Below the pieces are notes generated by a model. It ran no database searches. It was given only the letters and a program-made list of their open reading frames with translations, and had not been told where the DNA came from. 64,000 nt of DNA. It comes from Semisulcospira habei (Eukaryota; Mollusca; Gastropoda; Semisulcospiridae). Each line of letters opens with the position of its first letter. Positions within the stretch are counted from its first letter, which is position 1. This document shows positions 11,185-21,865 of the stretch, one piece after another. Made by a program: the position numbers and the translations under genes. The stretch covers positions 125,499,225-125,563,224 of the forward strand of contig BTPG01000005.1 of the NCBI GenBank assembly GCA_036245525.1, read 5' to 3'.

Positions 11185-11400
11185 TTAACCCCATGGCTGC
11201 CGAGAAAAACTGAACCTCATCCAACGGCAAGAGGTATAGATTCTGGTGAGCCCCCGCAGTTGCGGGGTCTCATGAGGATCTATACCTCTTGCTGACACTA
11301 CTTTATATCCATGTCCCTCGCACGGTTGGAGCTCTTTTACTTTGAACTAACAGTGATTTCAAAAATCACGATCTGCGTCCGTTGGCGGTGAAGGGGTTAA
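11185..11400 (+). mobile_element. Family A MITE, complete
   Basis: TTAACCCCATGGCTGCCGAG at the left and GGCGGTGAAGGGGTTAA at the right, 216 bases in all. The hairpin is at 11227-11292; its outer arms read GAGGTATAGAT and ATCTATACCTC, paired variants of the usual GAGGCATAGAT and ATCTATGCCTC. Confidence 0.85.
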
Positions 11401-11434
11401 GACGTCCTGAATCTGAATCTACATCTTTGAATTA

Positions 11435-11437
<3 letters not shown>

Positions 11438-11521
<84 letters not shown>
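11438..11521. repeat. (CT)n then (AC)n microsatellite
   Basis: CT units to about 11471 change directly into AC units to 11521. Confidence 0.95.
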
Positions 11522-11522
<1 letters not shown>

Positions 11523-11554
11523 CATTCTTTTGCTAGTTATCTTTTTTTCACAAC

Positions 11555-11660
11555 CATCTTCCTAGTGAGCAAAGGTCCTCGGGCCAACGACGGCCGCAGT
11601 GGGCCCGCGCACGGCTGTGCGCGGGCCCACTGCGGCCGTCGTGGGCCTGAATGCGTTTTA
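11555..11660. mobile_element. Family G MITE, best copy
   Basis: GGGCCAACGACGGCCGCAGT then GGGCCCGCGCACG, mirrored by CGTGCGCGGGCCC-type and ACTGCGGCCGTCGTGGGCC arms. The hairpin is about 72 bases, strongly GC-rich, with AGTGAGCAAAGG and a degraded inverse outside it. Confidence 0.75.
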
Positions 11661-12051
11661 AGTACTGGGGTTGCAGTAAGCAAGCGAGAGAAGGCACAAA
11701 ACGTCAAGCGATCCGTGCGGCCAAAATACAGGTGTATGTGTGACCTCAACTTTGATGCTGGATCTTACGGGAGTAGGCTGTAAGAGTCTAAATCACAAAC
11801 ACCGCGCCGGTAATTTCACAAACTTTCTTCTACAAAAATAAAAATCTGTACTGGTGGAAATCCATCAGTGCCGTCTAAATGTCATTAGTCAACATTTGCA
11901 AGCCGAGTGTTTTTTTGTCCTTGTAGCAGGTCACTCAGACGTAAAAGATATTTTACATTTACCCAAGGAGGTAGGAGGTGTGTGTAAGTTGTATGGTCAT
12001 AAACTGACATCTACTCCGCTCCATCACGCATGTAAGTATAGCTTTAGACAG

Positions 12052-12124
12052 CAAGAGGCATGTAGCGGAACCTTATAAGCCGGCCCCGCGCCTGCCGGTG
12101 CTATGAGGTTCTATGCCTCTTGCA
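12052..12124 (-). mobile_element. Family A hairpin with replaced centre
   Basis: Outer arms GCAAGAGGCATGTAG and TCTATGCCTCTTGC are family A. The central part is CCGGCCCCGCGCCTGCCGG-like and only partly pairs. Confidence 0.6.
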
Positions 12125-13020
12125 GTTGAGAAGCGTTTGTTGTTGTTGTTGTTTTGTTTGTTGGTTGGTTGTTGTTTTTTCTCTCTCGACCCTTTTCGCA
12201 TTCAGGCAGCTTCAAGTCACAGTCAACTCTCTGCAAAACCGAAACAGTCTCAGGCCGTAAACCCAGATGCCACGGGGCCTTTATCCAGCTGAGCAGCAGC
12301 GATGTAAGTTATTAGAATCTAATACCTACAAGTACTAAGAAGCGTCATAGGCTCCACAGAATCCATTCCCCTTGCAGATGTCATTGGACAAACTCGGAAA
12401 GACTGGCGGCCAGTGATCTAAGCCCTGAAATCCGGGGACTCGGCGGATCTGGGGCTTTGAGCATGCGCGCCAGGCATGCGCGCGGGTCACGATGCGGTCT
12501 CCGAGGCCGGAAATGAGTGGTGTCGCCTTGCTCTTCAAGTTTCAGGTAATTCAGGTAATGCAGTTAATGGAGTCACGTGTCCCCGTCGCCCGCTGTAGGA
12601 GCGGCCGAGCAGCAGGTAAAGGGAGGTAATTTGGTAGCAGCGGGAGCAGGTTAATGTATGGCTACCGTGCGGTCCGAGCAAGAACGCTAATCGGGGAAAG
12701 AGCCAGGTACGGCAAAGAGGACGGAGTTCAAGTTCTTTACGGAAATTCCAGTGAATGATATGGGCAACGGAGTCGCGTTTAGATAAAGGAGTTGTATGGA
12801 AAATCTGAAAGAACGTAAAATTCACGATGTACAGTTTACAACGGATGAGACAACCCTGTCACGACTATTGAAACGGCTGGGTGTTAGATGATACCGGAGC
12901 CGTGCCGCACACGTGCGCTGTAAATGAAGTAAATGCTGTAAATGAATTTAGCGCGGTAAATGGCCTCCGAATGAGCGAAAATGAAGTGAGTACAGGCAAA
13001 GGATGACTGTTCGTAGTCGA
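12125..13020. other. Stretch without a gene; nothing recognised
   Basis: Contains a GTT run at 12139-12170 and a short GC-rich palindrome near 12458-12484 (GCATGCGCGCCAGGCATGCG). No supported coding region. Confidence 0.5.
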
Positions 13021-13027
13021 TCACCTC

Positions 13028-13578
13028 TTAACCCCTTCCCTGCCACTGTACATACATTTTCCTTTCTGAAATCTTGGTTCATTGTTTTAACTGCCTTTCA
13101 GGCACCAGCCCAGAATACTTGTCCTCTTTGCTGCATGTGTATACACCCTCTCGTGAGCTCCGCTCCTCTTCTGATAAACGGAAGTTGTGTGTACCTTCTG
13201 TCCAAACTAAATCATTTGGTCAGCGCACTTTTGTTTATCAAGCCCCAGTGTTATGGAATACACTTCCTCTTGAGGTCAGAGACAGTGAGTCTGTCTCTGA
13301 CTTCAAGAGGTCGTTGAAAACTCACCTCTTCAAGCTTTACTTTGAATAACTGCCAGTGTTTGATGCCTTAGTTGTAGTTCTGCAATCCTCCTCGTTTAGA
13401 CTGAATGTTAATTAGAATATAAATTATTATGTATGTATTGTTATTTAGTTTATTGTAAAAGTGGTGTGTTCGGGCATTGTGCTTTGTTTGTTATGTGCAT
13501 ATGTCATTGTATTTTTATTTTTGTGTACAGATTGTAAAGCGCTTAGAGCTTTTGAGTAAGATTAAGCGCTATATAAAT

Positions 13579-13611
<33 letters not shown>

Positions 13612-13777
13612 CATTCAGCGACCAAAAGTCAACACCGTCCACGAAACATGGATGCAACATGGTCTCAGCAAGAGGCATAGATCCTCATGAGCCCCCGCAG
13701 TCGCGGGGGCTCGTGAGGATCTATGTCTCTTGCAAGTTCGATCGTGTTCAATTTTTCTCGGCAGCGAAGGGGGTTAA
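13028..13777 (-). mobile_element. Family A MITE split by a LINE fragment
   Basis: TTAACCCCTTCCCTGCCACT at 13028 and GGCAGCGAAGGGGGTTAA ending at 13777 are the two MITE ends. The sequence is continuous with the family if 13084-13610 is removed: TTGGTTCATT is followed by CAGCGACCAAAAG. The hairpin is at 13668-13733 and nearly perfect. Confidence 0.85.
13084..13610 (+). mobile_element. CR1/L2-like LINE, 3' end only
   Basis: Encodes the last part of an RT ORF (frame through 13349; SPEYLSSLLHVYTPSRELRS and VLWNTLPLEVRDS are typical C-terminal motifs), then a 3' UTR with TTGTAAAGCGCTTAGAGC and GCGCTATATAAAT, and an (ATT)n tail. TCATT at 13079-13083 and 13611-13615 is the probable target duplication inside the family A MITE. 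Confidence 0.85.
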
Positions 13778-13916
13778 CACGGGTCGTAGTAAATATTTAC
13801 TACTACTCGTGTTGAGAGGTGATCGATTGTGGAATGATCATCCGATGCCTGTGGAAGTGAACGCCGGAAATGAAGTGAACGCTCTTGAATATGGCACAGG
13901 AATATGAACGACACCA

Positions 13917-13975
13917 GCAGGAGGAATAGATTCTCGTGAGTCTGCGAAGGCTTACGAGAATGTATACCTACTGCA
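13917..13975. mobile_element. Family A hairpin, diverged but paired
   Basis: Left arm AGATTCTCGTGAG pairs with right arm CTTACGAGAATG. Both arms differ from the consensus at the same paired positions. Confidence 0.75.
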
Positions 13976-14103
13976 TTTGGCTCTTCTTTTGGCAATGAAG
14001 AGGTAAAAGTGTCTTTTGTCTAGAAGCAGAAAAAAAAAAACAGTAATACCTGCTGTCCACAAACAAAAAAATTAAAAGCGTAATGGTTATTTTTAAAAAA
14101 ATG

Positions 14104-14194
14104 TTAACCCTTTGGCTGTCGGTAGCACTTATTATCGAGGTGATTCATGCAGGAAACACCTCGACAAAATCGCTACCGACAACCAAAGGGTTAA
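14104..14194. mobile_element. Family B palindromic MITE
   Basis: TTAACCCTTTGGCTGTCGGT to ACCGACAACCAAAGGGTTAA, almost a complete palindrome with centre at CCTGCAGG-like bases (here GATTCATGCAGGAAACAC). No loop to speak of. Confidence 0.9.
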
Positions 14195-14276
14195 GGAAAG
14201 TAAACTTGGCCTTACTGCTGTCCACAACAACAACAATAAACCACCGAAAAAGTAATAATGATTATTGAAGAAAATG

Positions 14277-14368
14277 TTAACCCTTTCGCTGTCGGTAGCA
14301 CGTTTTGTCGAGGTGAATCCTGCAGGAATCACCTCGACAAAAAGCCCTACCGACAGCAAAAGGGTTAA
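14277..14368. mobile_element. Family B palindromic MITE
   Basis: TTAACCCTTTCGCTGTCGGT to ACCGACAGCAAAAGGGTTAA. Centre GATTCCTGCAGGAATC-type. Inner stem GTCGAGGTGATT pairs with AATCACCTCGAC. Confidence 0.9.
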
Positions 14369-14715
14369 AGAACGCAAACTTGGCCTTACGCAAACGGGAT
14401 CCTCGAAGAGTCGAAAATCACCCAGACCAGGCCTGGATGGCTGTACGCATAGTCACACTGCGCGCAAAGCCAGTCTCAGTTACAGTTGACAGATTGTCCT
14501 TTGTTCTCCCCCTGTGTAGCAGGACTCCTACCACCGCTGTAAGATCAAAAAGTCAAGCAGCGTTGTTCGTCTTGAATCGCAATCTGAACATCCGACGACC
14601 TCCTCTGCCTGGGAGCCACAGACTTTGATCGACCGCGTTGTATCCGATTTCGCGAAATTCTGATGCGCGAGATACTGAGGCTGGCCTGTGTTGGTCATTG
14701 AAAGGTGGACAGATA

Positions 14716-14925
14716 TTAACCCCTTGCCCTGTGTTGTTGAAATCTTTGAAAATTCAAGACAACGTCTAAGATTCCCAGCCATCAATGGAAGATGGATACA
14801 AAGTGGTTTCACCAAGAGGAATAGATCTTCATGAGCCCCCGCAACTGCGGGGGCTCATGAGGATCTATACCTCTTGCAGCTGAGTCAGTGATTCAGTTCA
14901 GTTTTTCTCGGCAGTCAAGTGTTGT
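14716..14925 (-). mobile_element. Family A MITE
   Basis: TTAACCCCTTGCCCTGTG at the left, hairpin at about 14813-14877, and TTTTTCTCGGCAGTCAAG at the right, where the terminal TTAA is lost. Confidence 0.8.
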
Positions 14926-14929
14926 TGAG

Positions 14930-16190
14930 CTGGTCTTTGTTGAGCGAGGGGATGTGGTTTTTGGACCTAAGAGGCTGAGGCGGAAGGTCCAAAATCGCAG
15001 ACATCATTTTGTCTGTCTATATCATCAGATGGAAGATGTGTTACCTTTGCTTCTCACCTTTCCGCTCGAGCCTCGGTACTGGTTTTCACCAGTGTTTGCG
15101 CTAGGGGTTTTAACAACCGGTCTTTTCTTTCAGTAGCACCTAGCTAAATTAGCTCCTGTCGTCAAAACCGGTAAGCTCAAATCAGTTCATTGTACATTCC
15201 GGTATTCTTCCACAATTTTCAGTGTCCTTGCCTCCGCAATCGATGTTTATCTTTTCTGATGAGTATCATTCACCGGTTGTTACGTTCCTGTCCGGTATCT
15301 GCCTTCAAAAACCGGTTACACACCGGATAAATACCGGTGAACGCGAAAACTGCTTCACTGCGAGCTGCTGAAGTAGTGGAAGATCCCTATGAAAAATCAT
15401 TACTACTTAGACCTGGGACAAATTGTAACAAAAGGTTTTTCAACGCCAGTCGGTAGAGAACAATATGTAGAACACACCTTCAAAAGAACTAAGAACTATC
15501 GGCATTAGTGCGCCCGTAATAATTAATTTAAAATTAATTTACCAGTAATAAACTGACTTTTTGGCGATCAACACGGCCCCCTAATCCGATTAAGGTGAGT
15601 CAAGGGTCAAGCGCTTTGTGCCCCGTGCTTTAATCTGCCCTGAGGCAAGGCAGAAGGCCACTGGCTGGGGTATGGTGGTCAAAACCAGCCACTTTCCCAC
15701 AATCGACAGGTGTTTTCTTTTTATTTAAATGCTGGATGAAGTGTTTTTGAATACCGTGGAATGCTCAAGAGTGTATTAATGTCAGTATCAATTATGTGCT
15801 GGGTCACACATTCTCCTGAACAATGTCATTATTAAAAGCAACACCAGTAGACTGAATACATATAATATCTGGTAACTAATTTAGAGAAAATGTTAATCGT
15901 CTTCCTTGTGTTTCAAGCTGTCTAAATTTAAGCTCTCACGTTTTATACATATTATACAGTGTTGCACATGGGCTTTTTTCCTTTCTCTGTTTCTTTCTTT
16001 GTTTAACCACGCTAGAACGAGTGAAAAAAGTAAATCTGCAGAGACGTAGAATATCTATGAATGGTATACATTTCTATGTGTATTGCTTAGGGATGCACCA
16101 GTGTCGGCACAGACATTTTATGACCACTCTCTTAAGCAATAATGCAAACCATTCTCGTAACATACATAATTGGATTAAGCTGCTTTGTGT
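14930..16190. other. Stretch without a gene; nothing recognised
   Basis: Several scattered ACCGG words (CACCGGTTGTTACG, AAACCGGTTACACACCGG, ATACCGGTGAA) occur at 15100-15345. No supported ORF or known repeat. Confidence 0.5.
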
Positions 16191-16215
16191 ATAGTGATTC
16201 TTTTTTTTTATATCC

Positions 16216-16540
16216 AGACTAATATAAAATACATTCAACTGCTGTTTCTGACTTCATTCCGCCGAGCTGTTCGTGTGTTTTTTGAGCGCAAGTTACATCT
16301 TTCTGCAGTGGACTCGAAATTTGAACTTTTTTGTGACCCGAAGTGTTCAGTGAAAAGTTTATTTCTTTCTTTATCTGCAAGTTAATATAAACGTGTGTTC
16401 GGCTGCTGCTTCTGATTTTACTCTGCCGAGCTGTTCGAATGTTCTTTGACTGCAAGTTACATCTGCCTGCAGTGGACTCGGAATGGGAACTGTTTGTGAC
16501 CCAAAGTGTTCAGTGACAAGTTTGTTGCCTGAAAGATAGT
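16216..16540 (+). repeat. Diverged 163-bp direct repeat, two units
   Basis: The segment containing GCCGAGCTGTTCG, GCAAGTTACATCT and CTGCAGTGGACTCG occurs at about 16216-16366 and again at about 16380-16540. The units differ at many positions, so the duplication is old. Confidence 0.75.
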
Positions 16541-17007
16541 TTTGCGGTATTTGTTTTGTGATTCTGGAATTTGTTTCTACATTGGTATCAGTTGGATTCC
16601 AGTTTACAAGAACCTGTCTCTAAAGTTTTCACTCACTGAGAATGACTGCATTTACGGTAAGTGCTTTGTTTTGTTTGTTATTTCATGCACTTTTTAAAAA
16701 GACTCTTAGATTAATGACCTATCTCCCTTTCTGTTCTTTACACTACATACATATGAAATGTTACTAACCATTCTAATGAGGGTCTTTTCTATGGATCACA
16801 TTAAGGCATTCTGATACCACATTTCCATCAGAAAAATAGGGGATAAGATAAGATGGATTGATCTTGATGTCTCAAAGCAGATACTATCCAGATAAGCTTG
16901 GCGCCTTACTGAGCTGTCAATGCGCGAAACTAATCTGGCACAAACCTTAAATCCTCACGGTCAATACGCTTTATAGTCACATCATTCTTTCTTGCTCCAG
17001 GTTTTGG

Positions 17008-17206
17008 CTAACCCCTGAACCCCACCCAACTGCAAGAGGTATAGATCCTCATGAGCCCCCGCAGTTGCGGTGGCTCTCGAGGATCTTTACCTCTTGCTGT
17101 AACCACTTTTGTGTACATGTTCCTTTGACAGTTTAGGATCTATGGCGTTGAATTTGCCGTGACTTCAAACACGCAGTTTGCGTCCACTGGCAGTGAATGG
17201 GGTTAA
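17008..17206 (+). mobile_element. Family A MITE, abuts family D
   Basis: Left end CTAACCCCTGAACCCCACCC (TTAA mutated), hairpin at about 17031-17099, right end ACTGGCAGTGAATGGGGTTAA. The final TTAA is shared with the next element. Confidence 0.8.
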
Positions 17207-17283
17207 CTCACTCCAGACGTGCCGCATACGGATACGCGGCGGAACGCCGCGTATCCTTATGCGGCACATCTCGAATGAGTTAA
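17203..17283. mobile_element. Family D palindromic MITE
   Basis: TTAACTCACTCCAGACGTGC to GCACATCTCGAATGAGTTAA, 81 bases, nearly complete palindrome around CGCGGCGGAACGCCGCG. Confidence 0.85.
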
Positions 17284-17376
17284 CAGTAACAATATGGGAA
17301 TAGAAGTTTATTCTTTGCCTGATCTCTGAAGAATATCAGTGCAACCAAGGCGCTGTGCGAAGAGCAATGTCAACTA

Positions 17377-17444
17377 TACTGACGAGCAAAGGAAATGCGA
17401 CATTTTTGGAATCATCAGAAACACATTTCTTTTGCTCGTGAGTA
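17377..17444. mobile_element. Family E MITE, TA-flanked
   Basis: TACTGACGAGCAAAGGAAAT and ATTTCTTTTGCTCGTGAGTA face each other around a short loop. Confidence 0.65.
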
Positions 17445-18018
17445 TATTTCCCAAAAACTTTACCTTTGGCAATGAAATGGTATACACTTTCGTTCCTTAG
17501 CGTCGCCGGAGTTTTATCAAAACAAGGTGGACCCATTTGACTCCAGAAACTTAAATGTCCCTGGCATTGATTGAGATGGACTTTTGTCCCTGGGCCTGTA
17601 GAGCTCTTCTGACTCCTATGGGAGCATGGGTCGATTCATTTCCGAAACTTCACTCCGGTATCGAAAGAGTTAGACTTTTGTTCCTGAGCATCGCGGGTCG
17701 GTGGAGCTCTATGCCACGGCGGCCATGCGCCTGGCAAAAACCATGGCAACCGAAGTCGGTCTGGGACCCGAGAAATCTGATGGCACAGGTCGGGTCGATA
17801 CTGGGTGCTTCCTTCCCACGTCTAGGACAGGTAATCTTGAGGAATTGGCCAGGTATGCGCGCAAACCTTAGAGAGGCGATTCGTTACAGTCATACCTGAG
17901 GAGATTAGCGACGATTGTACAACAGGACAGCAAGAAAGTGTTGCTTAGCACATTACATCCTGAGGGCTGATTTTCTTTTTTAAATTTGCTTATTGTCCTA
18001 TGAAGGCCATATTACAGA
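17445..18018. other. Stretch without a gene; one unexplained ORF
   Basis: An ORF of 114 codons at 17555-17899 (+) has no motif I recognise and no splice context, so I do not call it a gene. Confidence 0.4.
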
Positions 18019-18223
18019 CTAAGATGATGATGATGATGAAACGTTTTTATTCAGGATAAAAAGTTTTAGGCATAGCAATGCCTATCTTCCAAACTGTCCT
18101 GCTACTCTACACATATAAAAATACATCAGACGATACATCAAAAGATAAAACATATGTAAGTAAAAAGACCCATCCCCCTCCCCCCCCCCACCACCACCAC
18201 TCAGAGGGAGAAAAAAGAAAGAA

Positions 18224-18262
<39 letters not shown>

Positions 18263-21200
18263 TACACAGGTATGAACCTGACATGTTAATGCAGACAGTC
18301 GAACTATTACATAATCTGTAGCAACAGTAGAAGAGTATTAGGTAATAGGAAACTTGTCACTAACTGTACTAACTATACGAATAGTAGCATAAGGGAGCCG
18401 AACATACTATTACTTCTGAAGTAAATATTTATGGAGGCGATGTTTGAAGACGCTAATCTTACAAATTGATTTCAGGTGTGGAGGTAACATATTCCACGCT
18501 TTAGCGCCTGAAAAAGACAGACTGGTTTTACAGATGTCTAATCTAATTTTTGGAAGGTGGATCAAACTATTTCTCGTGTTTGTCCTATTATTGTCGGAAA
18601 ATAGAGTTTTTAGGTAGGGTGGGGCTTTTCCGTGCATGATCTTGTGCAGTAGAACACAGCGATTAAATTCAAACTGTTTCTTCAATGTTAGTAACTTGAG
18701 AGATTTTAATTTTTCATCAGTCGAAGTAGGACTGGGAAGTATTAATTTAATGCCCCGACGATACAAGGAATTAACTTTTTTCATGTGAACTTCGCTGCAT
18801 CCATCCCAGACGGTAGAACTGTAGTCACAATGCGTTTTGATATGCGCATGGAAAAAGAGTTTACGGATATCAGTATTAACTATATGGCGTAGTTTTGATA
18901 ACAGGAATAGATTTTTGGAGATTGTTTTGCATATTGAGTCAGTATGCGGCTCCCAGCTTAATTGGTTGTCCACTATAACGCCTAATAAGCGATGCCTAGT
19001 TACTTGTTCAACAAGCTGTCTATCTAAGGAAAGTGTTAAAGGTGGTAGGCCATGCTGGTGTTTCTGACGTGTAGTAACTAACATGCTCTTTGTCTTTGGA
19101 ATACTAATAATCATGTGATTATCACTGCACCAGCCTGCTACTTCATCAAGACTTTGTTGGAGTACCTTATTAATGGTTGTGATATCTTTATCAGATGTGT
19201 GTATGGTCGTGTCATCTGCGAACAGATCGCAGTTTGCGTCTAAATGAGATATGCACAGTGGCAGATCATTAATAAAAAGATTAAATAATAAGGGCCCTTG
19301 TGGAACACCGCAAGTTACTAAACCATCAGAGGAATACTTGCCATTTAGCAGTACTTTCTGTGTTCTGTCTCTGAGATAGGAAGATATAAAGGAGACAGTA
19401 TTTGAGTCAATGTGATAGAATGGTAGTTTTTTTAGTAGGATAGAGTGGTTGACAAGATCAAAAGCTTTTTTCAGGTCAAGAAAGATTGTACCTGATACTT
19501 TATTGTCATTTATGGCAGAGAGCCATTTATCAATTAAATGATTGAGGGCAGTTTGGCACGAATGTAGAGGTCGAAATCCTGATTGTGCTGCAGTTATCAG
19601 ATGGTTTTGCTCCAGAAAGTTTAGAAGATGAGTATGTATATGTCTCTCGAGCGGTTTTGAAATACTGGATAATATGGAAATGGGCCTGTACTCGTTTAGG
19701 TTGCATAAATCTTTGCTTTTGGGAAGCGGGATTACCTTCGCTTTTTTCAGCTCGTCGGGAAAAACGTTATGTCTGATCGATAAATTATAAATAAAGGTCA
19801 GGGATTCGACGACGTAGGGCAGAGATAGTTTTAAAATCTGACTACTAATGCCATCTGGACCGCAAGACGATTTGGTCTTTAAACTGGAAATAGATTTGCC
19901 TACATCTAGGACAGTCATAAGCGGTACTAAAAATGGGCCGCAGGCTCTCTGTTGACTATGGTGACGTAGTTGATGAGAGCAAGTGTAGTTTACAGGGTTA
20001 GGTGTATTTGACTTCGCCAGAGTTTGAGCAACAGTTATGAAGTGAGCGTTGAATGCATCAGCAGTAAGATCGGGCGGAATATTAGGCGATCGTTTACTAT
20101 TACCTTTGGTGAAATTGTTTATTACTTGCCAGACTGAACGGATGTCTTTGCCGTCGGCAATAATTTGTTCTGCATTTTGCCTCTGTGCTTTACGAACTAG
20201 AGATTTGACATGGTTTCGCTGCTTCTTGTATTCAGTAAATTTCTTGTCTCGTTTTAATTCATCTCTTACCTCCATTGCTTGTTTTATCTCATCAGAGAGC
20301 CATTTTGGCATAACAGGATATTTGACGCGTTTGATGCGCTTAGGCGCGTGTCTATCCAGAACGGCGAGAAACAGCTCGTACCAGCGTGACAGGGCATCGT
20401 TAGGGTTTTTGCAGTTTTTTATATCATAAAATGGTACTAAAGAGAGTTCATATAAAAAAGCAGTTTGGTCGAATTTTTTAAAACATCTATACATTATGGT
20501 AGTGTGTCCTTTGATTGACTGTTTAGCTAACCTAACAGACAACGTAAAACAAACAGGAAAGTGATCACTAATGGAAATATTAGGTACGCTAACATTTTTT
20601 ACAACGCTGACATTTGTGCTATATACATGGTCTATCAGCGTTGAAGATGAGGAAGTCACTCTAGTAGGTGACTGGACAAGCTGTTTCAACCCTAAAAAAT
20701 TCAACATGGATCTCCACGAAGTGTGTCCTTGCTTTTGCAAGTCTATGTTGAAGTCTCCCAAAATATGTACATCACCTTTGGACTCCTGAACCACATCCAT
20801 CATTAACACAAACTCGTCCTGCCAGGAGGCTGAGGCCGCTGGGTTTCTATATACAAAACCTATAAGAACAGGCGAGGACTTGGCCGTTTTAACTTCTAAC
20901 CACATGCACTCTATATTAGGGGATTCTAAATCACAACGCCTCTTTGCATAGTTGTTGATGGAATTGTGTATGTACACAGCTAGGCCAGTATGTCCGGGGG
21001 CAGATGCATCTCGCCTGAGAATGGAGTAATTGTATATAGCTATGGCATGGTCACTAATGTTAGCTGTTAGACGAGATTCCGTAAATCCAAAAATGTGAAA
21101 TGGTGAGGACTGGTTTAGGAGAATAGTTATATCTGGTATTTTGTGACAAAGGTGATACACATTAAGATGACCGATATTTAAAGAATGAATGCTGTTGCCA

Positions 21201-21430
21201 CCTATTGACATATTAAAGGCGAACGTATAGATAGTCAAGCAGAACAGAGCAAAAACAATAATAACAGCAAATACAAAAATAAACAAAAACAAAAACTAAA
21301 AAAACAATGTGTGGGCTGAAGAGAGAAAAAAAATCGTATAGACACCTAGCGTGTAATTACACAACACAAAGTGTCTAAGTATCCAATTGGTACTAGAGGA
21401 TTCCAATAGTCAAGAGCTGTAGGCGGTTCA
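18019..21430 (-). mobile_element. CR1/L2-like LINE, nearly full length
   Basis: On the minus strand: a 5' region from about 21430, a 960-codon ORF (18410-21292), about 390 bases of 3' UTR containing a poly(C)/TA-rich stretch, and a (CATCAT)n tail at 18022-18037. The 5' boundary is approximate because I could not find a target duplication. Confidence 0.85.
18410..21292 (-). CDS. LINE ORF: endonuclease and reverse transcriptase, open
   Basis: A single open frame of 960 codons. The first 27 codons are hydrophobic and probably 5' leader; the Met at residue 28 (MSIGGNSIHS) is a better start. Endonuclease motifs: GFTES at 69-73 with catalytic Glu, GDFNID at 179-184, IDHVY at 220-224 and SDHFPV at 242-247. 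RT motifs: SCGPDGIS near 476, YRPIS at 535, QSGFRPLHSC near 570-579, DLKKAFD at 606-612, GVPQG at 662-666 and FADD at 691-694. The segment after GVPQG goes straight to PLLFNLFINDLP, although this family normally has about four more residues there (S-x-L-G). The frame is unbroken, but that small in-frame loss probably harms the polymerase. CR1/L2/Daphne-type placement is inferred from the FADDTT and LP motifs. Confidence 0.92.
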   Translation of the reverse strand: MFLFIFVFAVIIVFALFCLTIYTFAFNMSIGGNSIHSLNIGHLNVYHLCHKIPDITILLNQSSPFHIFGFTESRLTANISDHAIAIYNYSILRRDASAPGHTGLAVYIHNSINNYAKRRCDLESPNIECMWLEVKTAKSSPVLIGFVYRNPAASASWQDEFVLMMDVVQESKGDVHILGDFNIDLQKQGHTSWRSMLNFLGLKQLVQSPTRVTSSSSTLIDHVYSTNVSVVKNVSVPNISISDHFPVCFTLSVRLAKQSIKGHTTIMYRCFKKFDQTAFLYELSLVPFYDIKNCKNPNDALSRWYELFLAVLDRHAPKRIKRVKYPVMPKWLSDEIKQAMEVRDELKRDKKFTEYKKQRNHVKSLVRKAQRQNAEQIIADGKDIRSVWQVINNFTKGNSKRSPNIPPDLTADAFNAHFITVAQTLAKSNTPNPVNYTCSHQLRHHSQQRACGPFLVPLMTVLDVGKSISSLKTKSSCGPDGISSQILKLSLPYVVESLTFIYNLSIRHNVFPDELKKAKVIPLPKSKDLCNLNEYRPISILSSISKPLERHIHTHLLNFLEQNHLITAAQSGFRPLHSCQTALNHLIDKWLSAINDNKVSGTIFLDLKKAFDLVNHSILLKKLPFYHIDSNTVSFISSYLRDRTQKVLLNGKYSSDGLVTCGVPQGPLLFNLFINDLPLCISHLDANCDLFADDTTIHTSDKDITTINKVLQQSLDEVAGWCSDNHMIISIPKTKSMLVTTRQKHQHGLPPLTLSLDRQLVEQVTRHRLLGVIVDNQLSWEPHTDSICKTISKNLFLLSKLRHIVNTDIRKLFFHAHIKTHCDYSSTVWDGCSEVHMKKVNSLYRRGIKLILPSPTSTDEKLKSLKLLTLKKQFEFNRCVLLHKIMHGKAPPYLKTLFSDNNRTNTRNSLIHLPKIRLDICKTSLSFSGAKAWNMLPPHLKSICKISVFKHRLHKYLLQK

Positions 21431-21683
21431 AACCAACTAGCACACGCTCAAACAATCTTCACACGTGACTGCTGGCGGTGACTAGCGCAATCACAGCAGA
21501 CAACACGCGGTCAAAACAATCCGTCACTCCTTTGTTTGGATTAGCTGTGTCGCCAACTGAGAAACCACTCGAGTATATTATTGTTTCAGCCTGCACAGAC
21601 GCACTGGTAAGAGATAGATCAAGCACTTTAGTTCAACCCGTGAACTACCACAGCCTAATTTATTTCAATCAGGACGGAAAGGA
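21300..21683. other. Probable LINE 5' leader, then sequence without a gene
   Basis: Beyond the ORF start the sequence is A-rich, then unremarkable. No further ORF or repeat is supported. Confidence 0.4.
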
Positions 21684-21865
21684 TTAATCTGCTCAGCCCC
21701 AAAGTCAAACTTCCCAAATTTGAATGTTGCCGTTTGAAGATTACCACAGTTGGTAAAACTGCCGTGATAGTTCAAGGGTGGTGCTGGAATAGCTTCGCGC
21801 CTAGAGGTGTCAAGCTATTCGAGCACCACCCTTGAACACTCTTGGTCTTGGTATTAGTGTATCAG
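21684..21865. mobile_element. Family C MITE, degenerate ends
   Basis: Hairpin at 21768-21836: ATAGTTCAAGGGTGGTGCTG pairs with CGAGCACCACCCTTGAACA around CGCGCCTAGAGGTG. Left flank TTAATCTGCTCAGCCCC and an AATGTTGCCGTTTGAAGAT segment match the subfamily at 52985. Confidence 0.65.

Larger units (their letters stand above)
14049..14395. repeat. 173-bp tandem duplication carrying two family B MITEs
   Basis: The flanks TGCTGTCCACAA...AAATGTTAACCC and GGGTTAA..AAACTTGGCCTTAC occur twice with a period of 173 bases, so the MITE was duplicated together with its flank rather than inserting twice. Confidence 0.75.

Noticed and set aside
11555..11660. Rho-independent terminators at GC-rich hairpins
   Set aside because: The genome is eukaryotic, no T-tracts follow, and the hairpins are members of repeat families.
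17555..17899. A 114-codon ORF as a gene
   Set aside because: No recognisable domain, no splice signals or homologue that I know; kept only as an unexplained ORF.
18410..21292. A large host gene, because the ORF is open for 960 codons
   Set aside because: Endonuclease and RT motifs in LINE order and a CATCAT tail identify it as a retrotransposon.
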